A DNA stretch of 56,649 nucleotides from Bacteroidota bacterium. Lineage in GTDB: Bacteria > Bacteroidota > Bacteroidia > CAIKAF01. The stretch is from NCBI GenBank assembly GCA_023432985.1, contig JAEZEQ010000026.1:1-56649 (forward strand), read 5' to 3'. Both the position numbers and the translations under genes were made by a program. Under the pieces are notes generated by a model. The model was not told where the DNA came from. It searched no databases and saw only the letters and a list, made by a program, of their open reading frames with translations. Positions within the stretch are counted from its first letter, which is position 1. Each line of letters starts with the position of its first letter. Of this stretch, positions 27,067 through 35,046 are shown piece by piece.

Positions 27067-27264
27067 TGGGGCATATCTAGTGTCTATTTGCATTGAATAA
27101 GTTCGTTCCTGGCTCCATCTGTCAAGTAATATTACTTTACTATTAAAATTTATAACATAGACATTTCAACAAGCATATAAAAGTGAATTGTAATTGCTCA
27201 TAGATACAAATGCGATGACTAATTTAAATAACTTATGGTCCATTTTTAGACGGTGTAAGAACTA

Positions 27265-27309
27265 ACACCTCCCCTGCCAAGGGGAGATGGTCGAAGACCG
27301 GAGGGGTTA
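27265..27309 (-). repeat. REP-like interspersed repeat, copy 2
   Basis: This is an inverted copy of the repeat at 71-110. On the minus strand it reads AACCCCTCC, then GGTC-ttc-GACC, then a CTCCCC/GGGGAG hairpin. Outer arms AACaCCTCC and GGAGGgGTT also pair, so the element can fold as a three-stem structure. Confidence 0.75.
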
Positions 27310-27370
27310 ATTATAGTATTCAAAAGTGAAAGTCCAGATTAATATATACATGTATAATGTTTGTGCATCA

Positions 27371-27412
27371 ACCACCCCGGCCTTTGGCCACCCCTCCTTC
27401 ATAAGGAGGGAA
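27371..27412 (+). repeat. REP-like interspersed repeat, copy 3 (diverged)
   Basis: The same layout is kept with compensating changes: GGCC-ttt-GGCC (27379-27389) followed by CCCTCCTT-cat-AAGGAGGG (27392-27410). It faces copy 2 across about 60 bp. Stem pairing is kept while sequence differs, so structure seems to be what is conserved. Confidence 0.65.
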
Positions 27413-27442
27413 GTTAATACTGTCAAATGATTTATAATATTA

Positions 27443-27826
27443 CTATTTCTTTAAAGTTTGCCAGCCACAATTTGATTTAATTTCATTAAGAACACCTTTT
27501 AGATCATACCATACTTCCTTATTTTCAAATCGCAAAACAAGGACACCAAATTCTTTTAAAAATAAATCACGTTCATAATCATAATCGGCTTGACTTATTT
27601 CAAAATGATGATTCCCATCTAATTCTATTGCTAATCGCTCTTCTGGACAATAAAAATCTAAAATATAACTATCGACACTATGCTGTCTTCTAAACTTTTT
27701 GCCTTCAAATTTCCGTCCCTTTAACTCCTGCCATAATGCAGCTTCTGCAGGAGTTAAATTATCTCGTAACTCTTTGCGGAAATACTTTAAATGAGGAAGA
27801 TTATTACGTCTTGTAAAGTGTTGCAT
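27443..27826 (-). CDS. DUF559 (Vsr-like endonuclease) domain protein
   Basis: This 127-residue protein belongs to the DUF559 family with a very-short-patch-repair-type nuclease fold. Motifs: LRDNLTPAEAALWQELKGR (24-42), FRRQHSVDSYILDFYCPEERLAIELDGNHH (the Asp of the YILDF strand and ELDG form the metal site of a PD-(D/E)XK-like nuclease) and a final LRFENKEVWYDL strand. It is cytoplasmic and its target is unknown. It lies directly beside two REP-like repeats. Such proteins often stand alone in Bacteroidota genomes. Nuclease activity is inferred from the fold. Confidence 0.88.
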   Translation of the reverse strand: MQHFTRRNNLPHLKYFRKELRDNLTPAEAALWQELKGRKFEGKKFRRQHSVDSYILDFYCPEERLAIELDGNHHFEISQADYDYERDLFLKEFGVLVLRFENKEVWYDLKGVLNEIKSNCGWQTLKK

Positions 27827-27854
27827 AAAGACAAATTGTGTTTTAAAACATTAC

Positions 27855-28475
27855 CTACAACAAATCACCCAACTTCTCTTCCAAATTGGCTACACGCGCC
27901 TCTAAAGCCTCGATTTTCGCTTCCAGTTCGGTATAATGCGAACTTTTGATTACGGGTATTTCTTCTACCAAAGAATCTATGTCAATTTCACCACATAAAA
28001 GATGAGCATAACGCGCTTCTTTTTGTCCGGACAACTTGGGTAATTGCTGCAAGAGTCCGTCTTCTCTACTTCGTAGAGTTTCTAATACTAGTTGTACTTG
28101 AGCTAAATCTGCAAAATCGTATAGGCGTCCGCTATTGCTTTTTATTTCACCCGGAGTAAGCGGACCCCGCAGTAAAAGCAAACATAAAATAGCTTCTTCA
28201 GAAGTTTCCAAATCGAGCACTATACCCGCATTATGTTTATACTTTAAACTTCTACTTCCACCACCGCTAACAGTAAGCACTAAGCCTTTTTTCTTCAAAC
28301 CATCAATAGCATCTACTACTACATCTTCGGTAAATTGTACAACCGGATTTCGAGCACTTTTCTGATTACATGCCGTCAAAATTCCATTTACCGTCATGGG
28401 ATAATATTCGGGGGTACTTTTTTCTTTTTCAAGCAAAACACCCAATACACGCGATTCTTCGAAAGTTAATTCCAT
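27855..28475 (-). CDS. YceH family (DUF480) protein
   Basis: This 206-residue protein matches the YceH/DUF480 family: LTFEESRVLGVLLEKEKSTPEYYPMTVNGILTACNQKSARNPV at the start and a tandem winged-helix layout (about 1-85 and 90-170), with LRGPLTPGEIKSNSGRLYDFADL in the second half. It ends in a coiled-coil segment (about 178-206, heptad Leu/Ala pattern). It is likely cytoplasmic and may bind DNA or protein; its precise role is not known. The ATG at 28475 overlaps the end of the upstream phage-type open frame by 10 bp. Confidence 0.9.
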   Translation of the reverse strand: MELTFEESRVLGVLLEKEKSTPEYYPMTVNGILTACNQKSARNPVVQFTEDVVVDAIDGLKKKGLVLTVSGGGSRSLKYKHNAGIVLDLETSEEAILCLLLLRGPLTPGEIKSNSGRLYDFADLAQVQLVLETLRSREDGLLQQLPKLSGQKEARYAHLLCGEIDIDSLVEEIPVIKSSHYTELEAKIEALEARVANLEEKLGDLL

Positions 28476-29275
28476 ACTCTTCTTATTTTGTAAAAACCAG
28501 TAACTATTTTCAAAAATAAAACTTCTATTTCGCCAGGGAATTTTTCATTTCCCTGATTCATAATAAACTCCATAAACCCATCAGCCAACAACTCTTCATA
28601 GTAAATATCACTTAATTGTTTATCAGTAAAACTTTTTCTTAAATCCGTTTGATTTCTAAGCTCTTCTAATTGTTCAGCAGTAGGTTTATCATATTTACTT
28701 CTAGCAGATTTTAATAAAGCATTTTTTTGAATAGTAGTTAAGAAATATCTAAATACAAAGTGAAACGCTTCATGATATTCTGTTCCAGATTTAATAACTT
28801 TGTCTAAATATAGAAATTTATTCCAAACTAAACCGGTAGGAATTCCATTAGTATGAAGTCTATGTAATATTTGCTGAACTTCTTGAACAGATACATTAGT
28901 AGGAAGAATTTCTCTTAAATTAGCTATAGCAGTATCTATAGTAATTTGTTCATTCACATCTCCTCTTTCAAATGAAAAACTAGGAATATCATCTTCTTTT
29001 TCAACAAAATTATCTATTTTGTATTGAATCTCTTCATCAGTTAATCCGTATTTTCTTTTTAAATTCTTTTTAATAGTATTTATACTCCACTCAGCCATCA
29101 TGTCCTCAGGGTCTTTTAACAATGATTTTTGATGAGCAATTATATTCTTAATATCATAATAAATATGTTTTTCTCTAACACTGTCTTCAATTATATTAGA
29201 TTGTTCTGGTTGAGATTGAACTTCAGGTTGACTATCTGTGTTAGAAGATTGTTGTGTTGAAGATTTATACTCCAA
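28466..29275 (-). pseudogene. Probable fragment of a phage-type HExxH metalloprotease-like protein
   Basis: An AT-rich 269-codon frame without any ATG near its start: the frame opens after a stop with only a TTG, and the first Met codons are residues 59-60. It contains YHEAFHFVFRY with HExxH at 168-172 and, 55 residues on, YYEELLADGF (225-234), which may supply the third zinc ligand. This resembles minigluzincin-like segments inside very large virion proteins of crAss-like phages, judged from memory of such sequences. Its 3' end runs through the ribosome-binding region and ATG of yceH before reaching a chance stop, so both ends look cut. It may be an integrated fragment or a relic; expression is doubtful. 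Confidence 0.6.
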
Positions 29276-29416
29276 ATCATCTTCAACTTTTAGTGCAAAT
29301 TTTCAATCACAATAGGCTGCCTATATTTTCGCAATTCGTATAGAAAGTTAGGGTTATTTATGTGAAGCAGAAAAAAATTATTCTTATTTTTTTGATTTCG
29401 CCATAAAAAGAAAGAA

Positions 29417-30400
29417 TCAACTGTTTTTTTTAAATTGACTCACTCTTAGACCCACATTTCTCCTTATATCATCCCAAAACAAATTATAGTCGACCAAATG
29501 CAGGTTTTTCCAATGGCGAACGAATGGCAGTTTGGTTTTTACTTCCAGATAATTCCCCTTCAATTTCACTTCTGTTTTATAGCGCTTCTTATTCCTGACA
29601 CTCAAGAAAACAGAACCATGTGTACTGCTCCAATCTTGACTCATATCCCAGCTGATGGGGTTAACGCATACATTTCCGTAATAAGGGGGAGCATCAACAT
29701 GGTGATTGTATTTCTTCGAAAACGAAGACCAGGTAACGTAACATCCCGTTTGCGCAGAATCGCTGCAAGGCTTAAGCGAATCGTATTGCTCCCTATATAT
29801 TTCCAGTCCCACCACATAGGCACAAACCAATCGATTCTGCAATTCCGTGCCATCGAAATAATCTTTCAATAAACGAGCTGCATGATAGGTGCCCTGACTA
29901 TGCGATGCAAGTATTATGGGCCGACCCGCATTGAGGTGCAAAAACTCCTCGAATGCCGCCTTTATATCCGCATAGGCAATATCCAGCGCACGAGCTCCCT
30001 CCGGACTTTCCTTATAAAAAACCTCCACAACAGCCTGACGATAAAATGGAGCATACACTCGCGCATGACGATTGAACACCGAAGCTTGAAATTTAATCGG
30101 ATACTTTTCAATTTTTCTATTCAACCTGCGATTCTGAATATCGGCATTCCAATTCTTTCCACGTTGATATAGGGTCGGATAAACATAAAAAACATCAACC
30201 TCTTTAAGCGAATCATGCACCCAAACTTCATCTCGGGGAATAAAATCGGCCTTATCCTTACGAAAAGGCAGAGCTGCCCAGGAATGGGGACTACTATAAT
30301 TCGCCCTGTCAGCATCGACACTCCATATGCGATTTTGAGCCAAAAGAAATGGGAACGAAAACAAAAAAATGGAGATGAAAAACAGAATGCGCAATGCCAT
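29417..30400 (-). CDS. DUF3089 alpha/beta hydrolase-like protein
   Basis: This 327-residue exported protein has a signal peptide of about 21 residues (FPFLLAQ). The DUF3089 core has VDVFYVYPTLY, ARVYAPFYRQA, the nucleophile-elbow motif ASHSQGTYHAARLL (Ser about residue 168) and CVNPISW near the C-terminus. The family is a serine alpha/beta hydrolase of unknown substrate. The signal lacks a lipobox, so it is probably periplasmic. Transcribed alone; upstream lies the rng terminator. Confidence 0.87.
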   Translation of the reverse strand: MALRILFFISIFLFSFPFLLAQNRIWSVDADRANYSSPHSWAALPFRKDKADFIPRDEVWVHDSLKEVDVFYVYPTLYQRGKNWNADIQNRRLNRKIEKYPIKFQASVFNRHARVYAPFYRQAVVEVFYKESPEGARALDIAYADIKAAFEEFLHLNAGRPIILASHSQGTYHAARLLKDYFDGTELQNRLVCAYVVGLEIYREQYDSLKPCSDSAQTGCYVTWSSFSKKYNHHVDAPPYYGNVCVNPISWDMSQDWSSTHGSVFLSVRNKKRYKTEVKLKGNYLEVKTKLPFVRHWKNLHLVDYNLFWDDIRRNVGLRVSQFKKNS

Positions 30401-30428
30401 AATAAAAGATATAGGGTATAAAAATAAA

Positions 30429-30455
30429 AAATCCCGACAAAGCGGGATTTATTTA
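30429..30455 (-). terminator. Terminator after rng
   Basis: AAATCCCG (30429-30436) pairs with CGGGATTT (30443-30450) around a 6-nt loop. On the minus strand it is followed by a T-rich run, directly after the rng stop at 30457. Confidence 0.8.
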
Positions 30456-30456
30456 T

Positions 30457-32016
30457 TTAAACATTAATTTCAATTCCGTCCTTATCCTTATATACATATT
30501 CCATAAGGGGCAAAGAAATATTCAATTTTACATCCACACTGCCTTTATACTTTCTTTTCCATTTAGAGGCGACGGAGAAAATCCAGCCTTTAGTAAGGAA
30601 TGCATGGAGAAAAGGATGACATTCGAGCGTAATTCTTTTGTGTTTGCCTTCATTAAAAATAAAGCGTACTTCATTTTCTATGGCATCCACAATAAGCAAA
30701 GGGGCTTCACTTTTTCCGGTTCCCTGGCAGGTGGGACAAAGTTCTTTGGTTTCGATGTCGATAACCGGACGCACTCTTTCGCGGGTAATTTGCACCAAAC
30801 CGATTTTAGAAGGAGGCAAAATATTATGTTTGGCACGATCCGACTTCATTTCATTTTTCAGAAATTCGAATAACTTCTGTTTATTCTCGGATTTATGCAT
30901 ATCGATAAAATCGACCACAATAATACCGCCCATATCGCGCAATCGGAGCTGACGAGCAATTTCGGCCGCAGCTTCCATATTAGCTTCGATAGCATTTGTT
31001 TCCTGATCATTGCCTCTTTTGAGCATATTACCGCTATTCACATCGATAACATGCAAGGCTTCCGTATGTTCAATAATAAGATATCCACCACTACGCAGAC
31101 TAACCTGTCGGCCAAAAAGAGCTTTAACCTGTTTGGTAATTTTATGTGCGTCGAAAATATGGGCATTGCTATCGTGCAATTTGATAATTTTCTCTTTACC
31201 GGGTAAGGTATTGGCAACAAATTCGCGCAATTCGTCGTAAAGTCCTTTATTATTCACCACCACGCTATCGAAAGAAAAGCTTTCATTCATTAAGTCGCGC
31301 AGTATGGCGGAAGTACGTTTCAATTCGCCCAAAACCTTCACCGGTGTTCGTCCGTCCTTAATAGATTCCACGGCCGAATGCCAACGTTGGATTTGTTCTT
31401 CCAGGTCGCGTTGCAATTCTTTTGCATCGACCCCTTTAGCGGCAGTACGTATAATACAGCCAAAATTTTTAGGCAATAAGGGTTCAATAATTTCCTTCAG
31501 GCGTTTTCTTTCTTCACTATCTTTCAATTTAGAAGAGACCGAAACGCGGGATCCGAAGGGGGAAAGGACGAGATAACGTCCGGGGATTGAGATTTCGCAA
31601 GACAGACGAGGGCCTTTTTGCGAAATGGGTTCTTTAGCAATTTTCACCAAAAGTTTTTGACCCGGCTTCACAACTTCGGTAATTTTACCATCCTTTTGAA
31701 TATCCTTTTCAGGTTTCAAATACATGAGATTACCGGATTTTGCTTTACCGGAAATCGCATCCGATACAAATTTATTCAGCGTATGAATCTGGGGTCCCAA
31801 ATCGAAATAATGCAAAAAAGCATCCTTTTCATACCCTACGTCAATAAAAGCGGCATTTAAGTTGGGCATTACTCTCGACACTTTGGCCAGATATAAATCT
31901 CCAACAGTATATGCGCTATCGGCTACTTCATGGTTGAACTCTACCAAATTCTTATCCTGCAAAACGGCTAAATAAATATCCTTCCCTTTTACTTCAACTA
32001 TAAGTTCGTTCACCAT
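30457..32016 (-). CDS. rng: Ribonuclease E/G family protein
   Basis: This endoribonuclease matures rRNA and decays mRNA. The 519-residue protein has an S1 RNA-binding domain (about 35-125: GDLYLAKVSRVMPNLNAAFIDVG), the RNase H-like and DNase I-like catalytic regions with the metal Asp in GGIIVVDFIDM, the Zn-link motif CPTCQGTG and a short C-terminal domain. This matches RNase G in size (no long RNase E scaffold). I chose the ATG at 32016 (MVNELIVEV); the longer frame adds 11 unlike residues. It lies behind the 30-residue COX24-like gene. Confidence 0.92.
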   Translation of the reverse strand: MVNELIVEVKGKDIYLAVLQDKNLVEFNHEVADSAYTVGDLYLAKVSRVMPNLNAAFIDVGYEKDAFLHYFDLGPQIHTLNKFVSDAISGKAKSGNLMYLKPEKDIQKDGKITEVVKPGQKLLVKIAKEPISQKGPRLSCEISIPGRYLVLSPFGSRVSVSSKLKDSEERKRLKEIIEPLLPKNFGCIIRTAAKGVDAKELQRDLEEQIQRWHSAVESIKDGRTPVKVLGELKRTSAILRDLMNESFSFDSVVVNNKGLYDELREFVANTLPGKEKIIKLHDSNAHIFDAHKITKQVKALFGRQVSLRSGGYLIIEHTEALHVIDVNSGNMLKRGNDQETNAIEANMEAAAEIARQLRLRDMGGIIVVDFIDMHKSENKQKLFEFLKNEMKSDRAKHNILPPSKIGLVQITRERVRPVIDIETKELCPTCQGTGKSEAPLLIVDAIENEVRFIFNEGKHKRITLECHPFLHAFLTKGWIFSVASKWKRKYKGSVDVKLNISLPLMEYVYKDKDGIEINV

Positions 32017-32098
32017 AAGAAATAATAAAAACAGGCATACCCGTACCATTAAAATGGAACGGGGCCAAATGATACATTAGAAAATATTCTACCGTAAA

Positions 32099-32191
32099 TT
32101 ATTTCTTTTTCTTGTGACGATTTTTACGCAATCTTTTCTTTCTTTTATGCGTATTAATCTTTGCTCTTTTTCTTTTTTTTCCGCAAGGCAT
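32099..32191 (-). CDS. Short basic protein, AURKAIP1/COX24-domain type
   Basis: A 30-residue frame (ATG at 32191, TAA at 32099) encodes MPCGKKRKRAKINTHKRKK followed by RLRKNRHKKKK; 21 of 30 residues are Lys, Arg or His. This matches the tiny AURKAIP1/COX24-domain proteins conserved in Bacteroidota, related to the mitochondrial ribosomal small-subunit protein mS38. It probably binds rRNA. It sits between rng and a TPR gene. Confidence 0.85.
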   Translation of the reverse strand: MPCGKKRKRAKINTHKRKKRLRKNRHKKKK

Positions 32192-32224
32192 AACGTTATT
32201 TTTTAAAATTTGACAATCATTTAT

Positions 32225-33055
32225 TTATTCTGAAACAAGCCCGTAGGTTGTTTTCATATAATCTTTTACTTGTTGTGCCACTAAATCATTGGGCACTTTT
32301 TTCATGTATAAATTCAAATATTTCATCGAAGAATCCATATTTCCCAACGCCCCGTATGCGTCCGACAAATAGAATCTAACTTCGGCAATACTTGAATCTA
32401 TAGCCATTACATTCGAAAAATGGCCTACTGCTTTATCGGGCTGCCCCGACACCATAGCAAAACGACCTAATTCCATGAGTGCTTCCACATTTTCAGGATC
32501 CTCGGCCACTACTTCACGAAGAAGACCGATTCCTTTCATGGGGTCTTGACCCGATTCCACAATCGAAGCAGCCAATTTCACCCGAGCTTCCTTATTTTCC
32601 GGATCCAATTTCAGTGCCTGTTCAAATGCATATTGTGCATTATCCAGCGCCCATTCTCTGTTTCCTTCGCCCGAAAATGCCGAAACCGCTAAGAAACGTT
32701 TTCCGGCCATATTCCAATCCGCAACCGTTTGCAATTTCTCGGCTTTAGAAGCGAAAAAATAAGCCGCAACCTGAGGATACATGGCTCTATCCCACAACTG
32801 CACCAGGGAATCGTAAACATACATTTCTCCACCCGACTTCAACTCCTCTTCCCAAATCAGGGATTGGGCTGCAATCTTTGGATCTATTTCCGATTTAATC
32901 TTCTTCAGATCCTGAAAAAATGCCGTTTGACGCTCTTTCTGTTGACGCTCTTTGACCTGCTCATCAGAAAATGTTTTGGGCATATATATCATCACGGCAA
33001 AAGTGACCACTGTTACCAATGCCGAAATAATAAATATGCCACTTTTTTGAAACAT
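32225..33055 (-). CDS. Membrane-anchored TPR protein
   Basis: The 276-residue protein has an N-terminal membrane helix (about 7-24) and a soluble part with a helical linker (about 30-120) and four tetratricopeptide repeats (about 125-265: WALDNAQYAFEQALKLDPEN, GIGLLREVVAEDPENVEALMELG, KAVGHFSNVMAIDSSIAEV, SSMKYLNLYMKKVP). TPRs serve protein-protein contacts. It lies between HU and the COX24-like/rng genes on the same strand, an order often kept in Bacteroidota. Specific partner unknown. Confidence 0.86.
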   Translation of the reverse strand: MFQKSGIFIISALVTVVTFAVMIYMPKTFSDEQVKERQQKERQTAFFQDLKKIKSEIDPKIAAQSLIWEEELKSGGEMYVYDSLVQLWDRAMYPQVAAYFFASKAEKLQTVADWNMAGKRFLAVSAFSGEGNREWALDNAQYAFEQALKLDPENKEARVKLAASIVESGQDPMKGIGLLREVVAEDPENVEALMELGRFAMVSGQPDKAVGHFSNVMAIDSSIAEVRFYLSDAYGALGNMDSSMKYLNLYMKKVPNDLVAQQVKDYMKTTYGLVSE

Positions 33056-33070
33056 TTTCTCCGTTTGGAA

Positions 33071-33355
33071 TTATTTTACTTTCTTCTTAACCTGCTCCAT
33101 GAAAACTTTCGCAGGCTTGAAAGATGGAATATTGTGTGCAGGGATAATGATGGTCGTATTTTTCGAAATATTACGTCCTTTTTTCTCTGCTCTTCTTTTA
33201 ATGATGAAAGAGCCAAAACCGCGTAAATAAACATTCTCCCCCCGCGATAGACTATCTTTAATAGCCTTCATGGTTGCTTCTACAGTAGCTTGTACCGCCA
33301 CTTTTTCAACACCCGTTGCATCAGCAACCTGATTTACGATTTCTGCTTTTGTCAT
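33071..33355 (-). CDS. HU family DNA-binding protein
   Basis: This 94-residue histone-like protein bends DNA and compacts the nucleoid. It has the full HU/IHF layout: helical dimer core (1-45, MTKAEIVNQVADATG), GFGSFIIKRRAEKKGRN and the beta-arm tip IIIPAHNIPSFKPAKVF (with Pro near the arm tip that intercalates). Lys-rich end KKKVK. Divergent from mutY across about 100 bp that contain -7 elements for both strands. Confidence 0.95.
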   Translation of the reverse strand: MTKAEIVNQVADATGVEKVAVQATVEATMKAIKDSLSRGENVYLRGFGSFIIKRRAEKKGRNISKNTTIIIPAHNIPSFKPAKVFMEQVKKKVK

Positions 33356-33418
33356 TTCTTCTTATATTTTATTTAAACATTGACTATCTATTATTTGTAG
33401 CCCAACTTATTGGGGGTG

Positions 33419-33446
33419 CAAATGTACAAACATATTTCTAACTTTG
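33419..33446. promoter_or_regulatory. Divergent promoter region, HU and mutY
   Basis: Plus strand: TAACTTTG (33439-33446) lies 9 bp before the mutY ATG, giving an almost leaderless mRNA. Minus strand: two tandem -7 candidates, TATGTTTG (33434-33427) and TACATTTG (33426-33419), lie about 65-75 bp before HU. No well-spaced -33 elements. Confidence 0.4.
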
Positions 33447-33455
33447 CACTACGGA

Positions 33456-34454
33456 ATGAAAATTTCAAATGTTTTAATTAAAAAGTACCACGAAATTAAG
33501 CGTGATTTGCCTTGGAGAAATAGCTCCAACCCCTATATTATATGGATTTCGGAGGTTATTTTGCAACAGACCCGGGTAAATCAAGGTCTTTCTTATTTTT
33601 TGGCCTTTACGGAAAAATATCCGACTCCGGGCGCACTTGCTCAAGCTCCTGAGGACGAAATTTTGCATCTTTGGCAGGGACTCGGTTATTATTCCCGGGC
33701 CCGCAATATGCATAAAACGGCGCAACTCGTTTATGCCCAATACGGCAATAATTTCCCATCTCGTTACGAGGAGTTAATCACCCTTAAAGGCATTGGTCCA
33801 TATACTGCGGCCGCTGTTTCTTCTTTTGCCGCCAATGAAGCCCGGGCTGTGGTAGATGGAAATGTAACCCGGGTTATAACCCGTTTTGCAGGCATACGCG
33901 AATCGGTGCAGCTCAGCGCCACGAAAAAGAAAATCGACGAAATAGCCGTGGAATGGATGGATCCGAAGCAGGCCGGTCTACATAATCAGGCCATTATGGA
34001 ATTAGGCGCACTGATTTGTAAGCCTAAAAACCCGCTTTGCCATTCTTGTCCGCTCATCTCGGCATGTGCCGCCTATGCCCTGTCTATGCAGGACCAAATT
34101 CCTTTTAAACCGGCGCCCAAACCCAAAAAAACACGGTATCTGCATTATTTTGTCCAAAGAGACCCAAACCAATGGATACGTAAAAGAGAAGAGGAAGATA
34201 TTTGGAAAGGATTGTACGAATTTAACGCCCTGGAAAGTTCCCATTTTCTCGAAAAAGCGCATATACCTTTCCAAAACCCCGAAATATTACTCGAAAAAAC
34301 CCACTTACTCAGTCACCAAAAACTGCATATACGCATCTATAGCGTAGATCCTTTCCCGCTCCCTAAAAATAACTTCATCTCAGTTGCCAATGAAAAATTG
34401 CAGGAATACGGATTTCCTGTTGTACTTCAAAAACTTGTTGAAGAAAAATTTTAG
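33456..34454 (+). CDS. mutY: A/G-specific adenine glycosylase MutY
   Basis: MutY removes adenine mispaired with 8-oxoguanine, preventing G-to-T changes. The 332-residue protein has the six-helix and helix-hairpin-helix domain (LPWR start; EVILQQTRVNQGLSYF with the catalytic Glu; LKGIGPYTAAAVSSFA; the hairpin; VVDGNVTRVITR with the catalytic Asp). The [4Fe-4S] motif CKPKNPLCHSCPLISAC (Cys-x6-Cys-x2-Cys-x5-Cys) follows, then a C-terminal NUDIX-like 8-oxoG recognition domain (about 225-332). I chose the ATG at 33456; the frame opens at a TTG at 33444 that overlaps the -7 element. It begins the cluster mutY-ssb-gldE-gldD. Confidence 0.95.
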   Translation: MKISNVLIKKYHEIKRDLPWRNSSNPYIIWISEVILQQTRVNQGLSYFLAFTEKYPTPGALAQAPEDEILHLWQGLGYYSRARNMHKTAQLVYAQYGNNFPSRYEELITLKGIGPYTAAAVSSFAANEARAVVDGNVTRVITRFAGIRESVQLSATKKKIDEIAVEWMDPKQAGLHNQAIMELGALICKPKNPLCHSCPLISACAAYALSMQDQIPFKPAPKPKKTRYLHYFVQRDPNQWIRKREEEDIWKGLYEFNALESSHFLEKAHIPFQNPEILLEKTHLLSHQKLHIRIYSVDPFPLPKNNFISVANEKLQEYGFPVVLQKLVEEKF

Positions 34455-34513
34455 AAACAAAAAAAGTCCTTTTCATTTTTCAAGAAAAATATACAATACT
34501 CAAATTCCTTTTT

Positions 34514-34521
34514 TATATTTG
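34514..34521 (+). promoter_or_regulatory. -7 promoter element, ssb
   Basis: TATATTTG matches TAnnTTTG, 28 bp before the ssb ATG. Confidence 0.45.
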
Positions 34522-34549
34522 ACAAAGTGATTTAAGGAAATATTGCAAC

Positions 34550-35005
34550 ATGAACGGAGTAAATAAAGTAATACTGGTAGGGAATTTAGGTTTGGATCCC
34601 GAATTTAGGAAATTAGACAACGGGGTATCTAAAGCCCGACTGAGACTGGCCACTACGGAAACTTACAGAAATTCGGCCGGAGAAAGAATCGATAAAACAG
34701 AATGGCATACCGTTATCTTATGGAGAGGCCTGGCCGATTTGGCTGAAAAATATTTGAAAAAAGGAGCACGTATATATATAGAAGGGAAATTGAGAAACCG
34801 ACAAATAGATACGGCTGATAATGTAAAGAAAACCATTACAGAAGTAGAAGCTGAAAATCTGGTTATGCTCGACAGAAGACAAGATTCCCAAAAAAGTCAT
34901 CACGAAGAAAACCCGCATACTTCTTCCGAAACATCTTCATACAGCAGTCCCAACTTCGAAGATCTTGGAAACGACGATAATGAAAATACAAAATTGCCTT
35001 TCTAA
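34550..35005 (+). CDS. ssb: Single-stranded DNA-binding protein
   Basis: SSB coats single-stranded DNA in replication, repair and recombination. The N-terminal OB-fold (1-110) shows NKVILVGNLGLDPEFRKLDNG, TEWHTVILWRGLADLAEKYLKKGARIYIEGKL and TEVEAENLVMLDRR. A flexible tail follows, ending in an acidic tip DDNENTKLPF that recruits partner proteins. The 151 residues are normal. It is placed between mutY and gldE, as in many gliding Bacteroidota. Confidence 0.96.
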   Translation: MNGVNKVILVGNLGLDPEFRKLDNGVSKARLRLATTETYRNSAGERIDKTEWHTVILWRGLADLAEKYLKKGARIYIEGKLRNRQIDTADNVKKTITEVEAENLVMLDRRQDSQKSHHEENPHTSSETSSYSSPNFEDLGNDDNENTKLPF

Positions 35006-35046
35006 TTATTAACTTAATACGATAAAAATTGGACGTACCGGTCGGA

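Larger units (their letters stand above)
27009..27442. other. Intergenic region with terminator and two opposed REP-like repeats
   Basis: No gene was seen in these 434 bp. They contain the terminator of the DegT-fold gene (27031-27066), about 200 bp of AT-rich sequence without recognised features, and two REP-like hairpin repeats in inverted orientation just before the DUF559 gene. Confidence 0.7.

Noticed and set aside
27067..27264. Possible insertion-sequence remnant in the intergenic region
   Set aside because: No transposase fragment, target duplication or clear terminal repeats could be seen.
30121..30421. Open frames opposite the DUF3089 gene and similar antisense frames elsewhere
   Set aside because: They are shadows of genes with clear family motifs on the other strand.
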